A DNA stretch of 13,209 bases. It comes from Dehalococcoidia bacterium. GTDB lineage: Bacteria; Chloroflexota; Dehalococcoidia; GIF9; AB-539-J10. This document shows positions 1 through 5,349 of the stretch, in pieces. The position numbers and the translations under genes were made by a program. The stretch lies in contig SOHS01000107.1 of assembly GCA_004377135.1 (NCBI GenBank), positions 1 through 13,209 of the forward strand. The letters are read 5' to 3'. The notes beneath the pieces are model-generated. The model was not told the DNA's origin. It did not search any database and was given only the letters and a program-made list of their open reading frames with translations. The stretch's first letter is position 1, and each line of letters starts with the position of its first letter.

Positions 1-26
1 GGGTTCGAATCCCATCAGCTCCACCA
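1..26 (+). tRNA. tRNA 3' fragment, possibly tRNA-Ala (cut by window edge)
   Basis: Only the T arm and acceptor end are present. The T loop TTCGAAT (4-10) is followed by a T-stem 3' strand (11-15), a 7-nt acceptor strand CAGCTCC (16-22), discriminator A23 and an encoded CCA (24-26). The U at tRNA position 70 would pair with G3 in the G3:U70 identity element of tRNA-Ala, and A73 also fits Ala. The 5' half and the anticodon lie outside the window, so the isotype is an inference. Encoding CCA contrasts with the tRNA-Ile at the other end of the window, which lacks it. Confidence 0.85.
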
Positions 27-28
27 AT

Positions 29-68
29 CTTTTCTCAGCTTTGATTACCACAGGGTGGAAGAGAAAAG
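29..68. repeat. Inverted repeat/hairpin in the tRNA 3' trailer
   Basis: CTTTTCTC (29-36) is complementary to GAGAAAAG (61-68). A second stem, CCAC (48-51) with GTGG (55-58), nests inside. It could fold in the tRNA precursor trailer or help end transcription arriving from hpf on the other strand. No strong T-run follows on either strand, so I do not call an intrinsic terminator. Confidence 0.35.
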
Positions 69-108
69 CTCATAGATTTTAACTATACGAGAACGGCAGT
101 TGGTTCTA

Positions 109-657
109 TCACCCTCGCTCTGGCTCGATCAGGCCATAGTCGCCATCCTCACGACGGTATAGCAGATTGAGTCTCTCAGTATCGGCGTCTATGAAAAGAA
201 AGAAATTATGCCCTAAAAGCTCCATTTGTCTAATAGCTTCATCTACAGGCATGGGTTTGACAAAGAAGCGTTTACTCTTTACCACTCTTTTAGGAGCCTC
301 GATTTCCTCCGCTTCGATTGTCGCTCCTTGCCGAGCAAAAGAAACGCCTCTGCCTTTATCATATAATTTGCCTTTGTATCGCTCAATTCGCTTAGACAGC
401 ACATCCACCACTGCGTCAATGGCTGTGCGAATATCTTTAGACTTTTCCTGAGCTCTAATTAAGACACCTCTGCTGTCAAGGGTAACCTGGACAGTGAATC
501 GCTGCTCGGGTAGCTTTGCACCTTCGTGGGAAATCTCCACCTTGCCTTCGTCGATGATAGGTAAGTAACGACTCAGTTTGCCAACCTTCTTCTCAACATA
601 CGCCTTTAATGTTTCAGAGACCTCCACATTGTTCTTGGCAATGACCTGTAGCTTCAT
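109..657 (-). CDS. hpf: Ribosome hibernation promoting factor, long form (HPF)
   Basis: This 182-aa protein has the two-part layout of long HPF. The N-terminal S30AE/YfiA-type domain (about residues 1-100) binds the 30S decoding region. After a charged linker (about 105-127) comes the C-terminal dimerisation domain (about 128-180, starting KSKRFFVKPMPVDEAI and including GHNFFLFID). Long HPF is known to join two 70S ribosomes into inactive 100S dimers in stationary phase or stress. The ATG start has a strong AAAGGAGG site, which contains the TAA stop of comF 10 bp upstream, so the two genes are probably translationally coupled. It is the last gene of the zinc-ribbon/comF/hpf unit. Length and motifs are normal for the family. 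Confidence 0.96.
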   Translation of the reverse strand: MKLQVIAKNNVEVSETLKAYVEKKVGKLSRYLPIIDEGKVEISHEGAKLPEQRFTVQVTLDSRGVLIRAQEKSKDIRTAIDAVVDVLSKRIERYKGKLYDKGRGVSFARQGATIEAEEIEAPKRVVKSKRFFVKPMPVDEAIRQMELLGHNFFLFIDADTERLNLLYRREDGDYGLIEPERG

Positions 658-667
658 TTCCCCTCCT

Positions 668-1372
668 TTAGTTATAAATCTCCCTTGCTAACGTTAAGCC
701 CCAAACAGACACAGCGTCCTTGCTCTTGAGAGCTGCGGCACAGGACTCCAGTGTGGCTCCAGAGGTACACACATCGTCTATAAGTATAATTTGTTTACCG
801 CTTACCTTTTCATCAGGGCACACAAAAGCATCGACTACATTCCTCCATCGCTCTTTCACGTCAACTGCCCTCACCTGAGGTTGTACCTGCTTAACCCGAA
901 TGAGGCAAGCCTCAATCACTGGCAAATCAATACGCTTACCCAACTCCCTAGCAAGAAGGCTGGACTGGTTGTAACCCCTTTCTCTCAATCGTCGTGGATG
1001 AAGAGGCACGCAAACCAAGGCATCGCCAGGCAAGGGATTTGACCTGAGATAATCAGCTAGTAATTCAGCCAGACAGGGAGAGATTGCCTTCAAATTTCGA
1101 TACTTCAGCTCATAAATGGCTTTCCGTATTACCTCGTCAAACCTAAATGGAGAACGGATGCCATCAATCTTAGCTTGTCTTTGCCGGCAGACTGGGCATA
1201 CGATACCGCTAGCCTGAGGCCTGCCACAGTTAGGGCAAAGCGGGGGTAATAGCCTTGGTAGTTTTCCGAGACATTCAGGGCAAAGAAACCCACCTACTTT
1301 CCCACAGCCAACGCATCGACACGGGAAAAAAGAGCCAACCGCCAGCTCAATGAATTTACCTGAGCGAAGCAA
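668..1372 (-). CDS. comF: ComF family protein (zinc finger plus phosphoribosyltransferase-like domain)
   Basis: The 234-aa protein starts with a double zinc-ribbon segment: Cys18, 20, 23, 31 and 34, then Cys46, 49, 59 and 62. A type I phosphoribosyltransferase fold follows. Its PRPP-loop signature IILIDDVCTSGAT is at 195-207 and the family motif RGYNQS at 132-137. ComF proteins are linked to DNA uptake in competent bacteria, but many carriers are not known to be competent, so its role here is uncertain. The apparent start is TTG at 1372, only 8 bp after the stop of the zinc-ribbon gene. AGAGGA lies almost against it, an unusually short spacing, and no better in-frame start exists upstream. 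It sits between a small zinc-ribbon gene and hpf in one transcription unit. Confidence 0.92.
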   Translation of the reverse strand: MLRSGKFIELAVGSFFPCRCVGCGKVGGFLCPECLGKLPRLLPPLCPNCGRPQASGIVCPVCRQRQAKIDGIRSPFRFDEVIRKAIYELKYRNLKAISPCLAELLADYLRSNPLPGDALVCVPLHPRRLRERGYNQSSLLARELGKRIDLPVIEACLIRVKQVQPQVRAVDVKERWRNVVDAFVCPDEKVSGKQIILIDDVCTSGATLESCAAALKSKDAVSVWGLTLAREIYN

Positions 1373-1380
1373 ATCCTCTG

Positions 1381-1605
1381 TTAAGGAGTGTATTCCCGAC
1401 GTGTGCGGGTATGAAGCTCTCCACTAAGAATAGGCTCATTAACGTATACTTCACCATTCCTGATTTTTAAATTGAAACCACAATCAGGATGGGTACACAC
1501 CCAGGCCTTGTAGTGAATCGGTGCCCCCTGACTACCAAAGTCAGACAGAGGCACTAAATCCCCCTTTCCGCATTTTTGGCACTTAGGTAATGAAGCGTTT
1601 TCCAA
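1381..1605 (-). CDS. Small zinc-ribbon protein, function unknown
   Basis: This 74-aa protein has two cysteine pairs, Cys9/Cys12 (CQKC) and Cys37/Cys42 (CTHPDC). Together they make a four-Cys zinc-binding set with an unequal second knuckle. Between them is a segment with several aromatic residues, and the tail is basic (RTRREYTP). There is no membrane segment or signal peptide. The start is TTG, supported by GGAGGT 5-6 bp upstream. It is the first gene after a good promoter and is followed by comF at 8 bp and hpf, so it is probably co-expressed with them. I do not recognise a named family. A nucleic-acid or protein contact role is only a guess from the fold. Confidence 0.8.
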   Translation of the reverse strand: MENASLPKCQKCGKGDLVPLSDFGSQGAPIHYKAWVCTHPDCGFNLKIRNGEVYVNEPILSGELHTRTRREYTP

Positions 1606-1651
1606 GTTCCACCTCCACGATTAAATTTATTTGTCTCTATCAAAAATATTA

Positions 1652-1680
1652 AGTATATACTATTAAAAATTCATTTGCAA
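1652..1680 (-). promoter_or_regulatory. Sigma-70-type promoter for the zinc-ribbon/comF/hpf unit
   Basis: Read on the minus strand, TTGCAA (1680-1675) is followed by a 17-bp spacer and TATACT (1657-1652). This is four of six and five of six consensus matches at ideal spacing, in an AT-rich gap. The predicted start near 1645 gives a leader of about 40 nt that carries the Shine-Dalgarno site of the zinc-ribbon gene. Confidence 0.65.
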
Positions 1681-1726
1681 GGCCACCTCCCGAATAAACT
1701 CAAATTTTTAGTTTTTTTAAATTTTT

Positions 1727-2320
1727 CTAATGGCCCAGCCCAACCGTCGACAGGCAAGTATAAATAGCCCCGGCAGGCATCAACTGGCTTCTCATTAAGC
1801 TGATAGCCCCGACTCCGACATGATATTTATCTTCAAAGATGGTAGAGCCCACAAGCTCGCCAAAGCTCCTTCTTTCCAGTGGTGATGCTCCTTGCCTGAT
1901 GCGAGCCAGAGTCAAGTGTGGAACAAAGGATCGCTCTTCTTTAGCAAATCCCAGGGCTGCGAGCGCGGAGTCGATGTTTTGCTGTAACCTGGATAGCTTG
2001 TCCACCTCCCCACCGATGCCAACCCAAAAGACCCGAGCTTGCTTTAGGCTAGGAAAAACCCCCAGCCCTGAAATCTCCAAATGGAATGGAGAAATCCCCT
2101 GCGCGGCTTTTCCCATAGCTTCAGTTATCTCCGTTACCCGCTTAGAAGGAATATTGCCCAGAAACTTCAAGGTGAGGTGAATTCCGCCGGGATCCACCCA
2201 CTTGACGAATCTATGTTCTTCTCTCTCCAACTCTTTTCTCAGCCTGGCTAATCCCTTCTTAGCCTCCTCAGGCAGTTCAATGGCAATAAAGGAACGGATT
2301 TGCTCAGGATTATGTGCCAC
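1727..2320 (-). CDS. thpR: RNA 2',3'-cyclic phosphodiesterase (2H phosphoesterase, LigT family)
   Basis: The 197-aa protein carries both HxTx motifs of the 2H phosphoesterase superfamily: HLTL at 48-51 (in HLTLKFLG) and HLTL at 135-138 (in PHLTLAR). The spacing and length are typical. Known members open RNA 2',3'-cyclic phosphates to 2'-phosphates and can join tRNA halves by 2'-5' linkage in vitro. The physiological role is mostly unclear. The start is GTG, with AAGGAG 7 bp upstream inside the end of the preceding amidohydrolase gene. The two coding regions overlap by 11 bp, which points to translational coupling. No metal-site residues are expected in this family. Confidence 0.95.
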   Translation of the reverse strand: MAHNPEQIRSFIAIELPEEAKKGLARLRKELEREEHRFVKWVDPGGIHLTLKFLGNIPSKRVTEITEAMGKAAQGISPFHLEISGLGVFPSLKQARVFWVGIGGEVDKLSRLQQNIDSALAALGFAKEERSFVPHLTLARIRQGASPLERRSFGELVGSTIFEDKYHVGVGAISLMRSQLMPAGAIYTCLSTVGLGH

Positions 2321-3173
2321 TTCCGCTCCTTACATCCCGGCACAGCAGTTTTTGGGCGTTAGCCCCCAGGATTCTAGCTTTATCTTTCTCGGGAAGCTGT
2401 GAAGACTGGATTTGGGCAATCACTCGATTCTGGTGCATAAGAGGATAGTCAGTGCCGAAAAGGATTTTATCGCTGCCGATGATATGACTTACCTGCTCAA
2501 AAATCTCGGGCTTGTACAGGAAAACGGTAGCCGCGGTATCAAAGAAGACGTTGGCAAGAGCCTTGTCTACTTCAGGCATCAGGGCATAAAAAGGCAACCC
2601 ACCACCCCAGTGAGCACAAACAAGCTTTAAATTCGGGAAAGCCGTGATAAAGGAGTAGAGAATGTCAGGGGTGATACTACCCTTGCCGGAGTACTCATGC
2701 CCCACTGGCTCAGAAGAGTGGGTCAGAAAAATCAAGTCATACTTTAGCGCGGCATCAACTAGCGGCTTCATTGTTGCCTTATCAGCGAGGTCGCAGCCCT
2801 GCACATCAGACCTTAATTCGCCAATTCCCTTGGCTCCGGCTTTAGCACATCGCTCCAGCTCGGCGATGGCAGCATCCCCTGCCCTGGGTTGAATCGCACA
2901 GAAGCCAACAAGCCTTGTGGGATAGCGGGATACTGAATCCAAAATGTAATCGTTCGTTTTCACACAGAGTTCCTGACTGACCCAGCCGGCGTTAAGAACG
3001 ACGGACACATCAATGCCGGCTTCATCCATGCTGGCAATCAGTTCCTCCGCCGTGGCTATCCTGGCTTCCGGCTGGGAATAAAGCAAAGAAAAGCAAGGAT
3101 CCGCCTTGATATATTCGTCACGCCTTTCCCTTAGCCAGGGGGGAAATATATGGGTATGAAAATCTATAATCAC
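2310..3173 (-). CDS. Amidohydrolase-family TIM-barrel metal-dependent hydrolase
   Basis: The 287-aa protein matches the amidohydrolase 2 (ACMSD-like) family. It has the HxH metal motif at His6/His8 (IDFHTH), a second-shell GxGEL segment at 116-120, metal or catalytic His152 (FLTHS) and His188 (CAHWGG), and the late Asp242 in LFGTDYP. Family members hydrolyse or decarboxylate small cyclic or aromatic acids and lactones; the substrate cannot be read from the sequence. There is no signal peptide, so it is cytoplasmic. The start is GTG with no Shine-Dalgarno site. Instead TATAAT lies exactly 7 bp upstream, suggesting a leaderless mRNA. It overlaps thpR downstream by 11 bp. Nothing about ThpR chemistry indicates a shared pathway. 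Confidence 0.92.
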   Translation of the reverse strand: MIIDFHTHIFPPWLRERRDEYIKADPCFSLLYSQPEARIATAEELIASMDEAGIDVSVVLNAGWVSQELCVKTNDYILDSVSRYPTRLVGFCAIQPRAGDAAIAELERCAKAGAKGIGELRSDVQGCDLADKATMKPLVDAALKYDLIFLTHSSEPVGHEYSGKGSITPDILYSFITAFPNLKLVCAHWGGGLPFYALMPEVDKALANVFFDTAATVFLYKPEIFEQVSHIIGSDKILFGTDYPLMHQNRVIAQIQSSQLPEKDKARILGANAQKLLCRDVRSGSGT

Positions 3174-3180
3174 TTAAGGC

Positions 3181-3209
3181 ATTATACCCAAACGACTAGA
3201 AACTAAAAA
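3181..3209 (-). promoter_or_regulatory. Promoter of the amidohydrolase, placed for leaderless transcription
   Basis: On the minus strand TATAAT (3186-3181) is a perfect -10 hexamer. A weak -35, TTTTTA (3209-3204), lies 17 bp upstream. Counting 7 bp from the -10 places the transcription start on the GTG start codon at 3173, and no ribosome-binding site is visible. Confidence 0.55.
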
Positions 3210-3222
3210 GGGGGCAAAACTA

Positions 3223-3250
3223 TTGACAATTTCTTTCATAAAAATTTAAT
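3223..3250 (+). promoter_or_regulatory. Candidate upstream promoter for the lipoprotein genes
   Basis: A perfect TTGACA (3223-3228) is followed by a 16-bp spacer and TTTAAT (3245-3250, five of six matches). It lies in the divergent gap between the amidohydrolase and the first RCC1-type lipoprotein and points towards the latter. A transcript from here would have a leader of roughly 235 nt. Confidence 0.45.
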
Positions 3251-3278
3251 AACCACACTATATATGACAATTTCCTTA

Positions 3279-3307
3279 ATAACATTTTAACATTGGCATC
3301 ATATAAT
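3279..3307 (+). promoter_or_regulatory. Candidate proximal promoter for the lipoprotein genes
   Basis: ATAACA (3279-3284, four of six matches), a 17-bp spacer and a perfect TATAAT (3302-3307) give a predicted start near 3314. An ATG falls there and opens a 7-codon ORF (3314-3337). That is either a tiny leaderless leader peptide or chance. Confidence 0.5.
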
Positions 3308-3313
3308 AGTACC

Positions 3314-3491
3314 ATGAGTCCCATAAGGCGAATATAGGGTGGTGCCCAAGTGTTTGCGTCAGAAGGTCACGATAGTTTCCACGAAGTGAGCCCATCATAC
3401 GTAGACATGCGAACCGGGCTCTTTCAAGCATTTAGATTCCAATTGTTATTTGGAATTTGTTATGACGACTACAATAATCTGGAGGTGAGGT
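3314..3491 (+). other. Untranslated leader of the lipoprotein genes, with two hairpins
   Basis: The 3174-3491 gap has no convincing gene. Downstream of the proximal promoter there are two perfect inverted repeats. One is GAGCCC (3388-3393) with GGGCTC (3416-3421); the other is ATTCCAA (3436-3442) with TTGGAAT (3450-3456), which has a 7-nt loop and lies about 25 bp before the ribosome-binding site. I recognise no known riboswitch class here. The second hairpin is AT-rich and weak, so attenuation is only a possibility. The region ends in GGAGGTGAGGT just before the ATG. Confidence 0.4.
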
Positions 3492-5240
3492 ATGAAGATA
3501 ATAACTATTTTGAGGACGCGACGTTACACGACTAGAGTTGGCATTTTCTTAATAATAGTAGCCTTAATTGTCGGAATGGCAGGCTGTCTTCCAGACGAGT
3601 ATGAATACACCCCTATGGTCGCGGCTTCGTATCATGTAGTGGGGCTTAAGTCCGATGGCACCGTAGTCGCCGTGGGACACGACTGGTGGGGGGAGTGTAA
3701 TGTGGTCGGCTGGCGTCGCATTACCCAGGTTGCCGCAGGTGGGTATCACACGGTTGGGCTCGAGTCTGACGGCACGGTAGTGGTGGTGGGATGGACTTGG
3801 CAGGGACAGCGAGATGGTGTCGAGAATTGGACTGAAATCACCCAGGTTGCTGCAGGCGAATATCACACGGTGGGGCTTGCATCAAACGGCACCGTAGTTG
3901 CCGCGGGCGGCGTGGGATACGACCACGGGCAGTGCAATGTAGGAAATTGGACAAATATCACTCAGATCGCCGCATGCGGGCTTCACACGGTGGGGCTCAG
4001 GTCCGACAATACTGTTGTCGCAGTGGGGCACAACGACTACGGACAGTGCGATGTTGGCGACTGGACGGATATCATCAAGATCGCTGCAGGCTGGCATCAC
4101 ACGGTGGGGCTTAGGTCCGACGGCACCGTGGTCGCCGCGGGATACGATGACTATGGTCAATGCGAAGTCGGCGGTTGGACGGACATCGTCCAGGTCTCCG
4201 CAGGTTACTTTCACACGGCGGGGCTTAAGTCCGACGGCACCGTGGTAGCTGTGGGAGATAACGGCGACGGGCAGTGCGAGGTCAGCGACTGGACGGACAT
4301 TACACAGGTCGCTGCAGGTGTCCATTACACGGTGGGACTGAAAGCCGACGGTATTGTGATCGCCGTGGGAGGAAGTAACTCCGGGCAGTGTGATGTCGGC
4401 ACCTGGACAATGATCACTCAGGGCGCCGCAGGCCGCTATCACACAGTGGGGATTAGAGCCGATGACACCGTGGTCGCCGTGGGAGACAACTGGGGCGGGC
4501 AGTGTGATGTCGGCAACTGGACAGATATCACCAGCGTCGCTGCAGGTTACTGGCATACGGCCGGGCTTAAGTCCGATGGCAGCGCAGTCGCTGTGGGATG
4601 GAACGACGACGGGCAGTGCGATGTCGGCAACTGGACGGACATTACCCACGTCGCCGCAGGTAGATTGCATACAGTAGGACTTAAGTCCGACGACACCGTG
4701 GTTGCCGTGGGAGATAACGGCGACGGACAGTGCGATGTCGGTGACTGGGCAGACATCATCCAGGTCGCCGCAGGCGAGAAGCACACAGTGGGGCTCAGGT
4801 CGGACGGTACTGTGGTTGCCGCGGGAGATAACACCTACGGACAGTGCGATGTCGATGGCTGGGCAAATATAACCCAGGTCACCGCAGGCGGCGGCCAAAC
4901 AATGCCTGAGCGTACAGGGCACACGGTAGGGCTTAAGGGCGACGGCACCGTCGTCGCCGTCGGAGACAATAGCTATCGTCAGTGCGATGTCAGCGACTGG
5001 ACGGACATCACCCAGATCGCCGCAGGCTGCTTTCACACAGTGGGGCTCGAGTCAGACCACACCGTAGTCGCCGCTGGATATAACGGCTACGGGCAGCTTG
5101 AGGTTGGCGGCTGGATGGACATCAGCCAAGTCGCCGCAGGCTGCTTTCACACAGTGGGGTTTAAGTTGAACGGCACCGTGGTTGCCGCAAACCTCTTGGT
5201 AGAGCTTGCCAAATGGAATCTGGGCGAGGCAGTGCTATAG
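3492..5240 (+). CDS. RCC1-type repeat lipoprotein 1 (fourteen short repeats, no C-terminal tail)
   Basis: The 582-aa protein begins with a basic N-terminus, a hydrophobic stretch and a lipobox ending at Cys32 (VGMAGC), so it should be an exported, lipid-anchored surface protein. From residue 43 the whole chain is repeats of about 38 residues with the core HTVGLKSDGTVVAVG, then GQCDVG.W.DITQ. I count fourteen: repeats 4-11 are exactly 38 residues, repeat 12 carries an 8-residue insert (residues about 466-511), and the last is degenerate. RCC1-type repeats form beta-propeller blades, so fourteen fits two seven-bladed propellers (inference). Most repeats carry one Cys after GQ. ATG is supported by GGAGG 6 bp upstream. 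It ends soon after the last repeat, lacking the Pro-rich linker and CFI tail of its downstream paralogue. No catalytic motif is visible; binding or adhesion is the likely kind of role. Confidence 0.88.
   Translation: MKIITILRTRRYTTRVGIFLIIVALIVGMAGCLPDEYEYTPMVAASYHVVGLKSDGTVVAVGHDWWGECNVVGWRRITQVAAGGYHTVGLESDGTVVVVGWTWQGQRDGVENWTEITQVAAGEYHTVGLASNGTVVAAGGVGYDHGQCNVGNWTNITQIAACGLHTVGLRSDNTVVAVGHNDYGQCDVGDWTDIIKIAAGWHHTVGLRSDGTVVAAGYDDYGQCEVGGWTDIVQVSAGYFHTAGLKSDGTVVAVGDNGDGQCEVSDWTDITQVAAGVHYTVGLKADGIVIAVGGSNSGQCDVGTWTMITQGAAGRYHTVGIRADDTVVAVGDNWGGQCDVGNWTDITSVAAGYWHTAGLKSDGSAVAVGWNDDGQCDVGNWTDITHVAAGRLHTVGLKSDDTVVAVGDNGDGQCDVGDWADIIQVAAGEKHTVGLRSDGTVVAAGDNTYGQCDVDGWANITQVTAGGGQTMPERTGHTVGLKGDGTVVAVGDNSYRQCDVSDWTDITQIAAGCFHTVGLESDHTVVAAGYNGYGQLEVGGWMDISQVAAGCFHTVGFKLNGTVVAANLLVELAKWNLGEAVL
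3618..5237 (+). repeat. Tandem 114-bp coding repeats (14 copies) in lipoprotein 1
   Basis: The unit is about 114 bp and encodes about 38 residues. Repeat lengths in residues are 37, 39, 40, eight of 38, 46, 38 and a degenerate 36. The most constant DNA block encodes SDGTVVAVG. Third positions are rich in G and C compared with neighbouring genes. Confidence 0.85.
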
Positions 5241-5270
5241 TAAGAGAAAAAATAAGAATCTGTCCGAAAC

Positions 5271-5304
5271 CTTCGGCTGAGCTCCGGCTGAAGCTCTGTC
5301 GAAG
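5271..5304. repeat. REP-like palindrome between the two lipoprotein genes
   Basis: CTTCG (5271-5275) and GAGCT (5279-5283) pair with AGCTC (5292-5296) and CGAAG (5300-5304). The arms are interrupted by a 3x3 internal loop and closed by an 8-nt loop. The AGCTCTGTCGAAG end resembles short palindromic repeats scattered through many environmental bacterial genomes. That resemblance is from memory and unchecked. It could also act as an mRNA-processing or termination hairpin between the two genes, although no T-run follows. Confidence 0.5.
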
Positions 5305-5349
5305 AATAAGGATTTTAGGGAAACCGAATTGTTACGGAGGAAGTGAGGT

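Noticed and set aside
1681..1692. Second GGAGGTGG-like ribosome-binding site upstream of the zinc-ribbon promoter (minus strand)
   Set aside because: It resembles the real site before the TTG at 1605, but it lies upstream of the predicted transcription start and opens only a three-codon frame.
3350..3535. 61-codon ORF in the leader running into the start of lipoprotein 1
   Set aside because: GTG start without a ribosome-binding site, overlaps the lipoprotein start by 44 bp in another frame, and the product has no recognisable features.
3882..5036. 384-residue minus-strand open frame opposite lipoprotein 1
   Set aside because: It is the antisense shadow of the 114-bp repeats: a stop-free frame repeats with every unit. 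It has no ribosome-binding site or signal sequence, while the sense strand has a lipobox and a known repeat fold.
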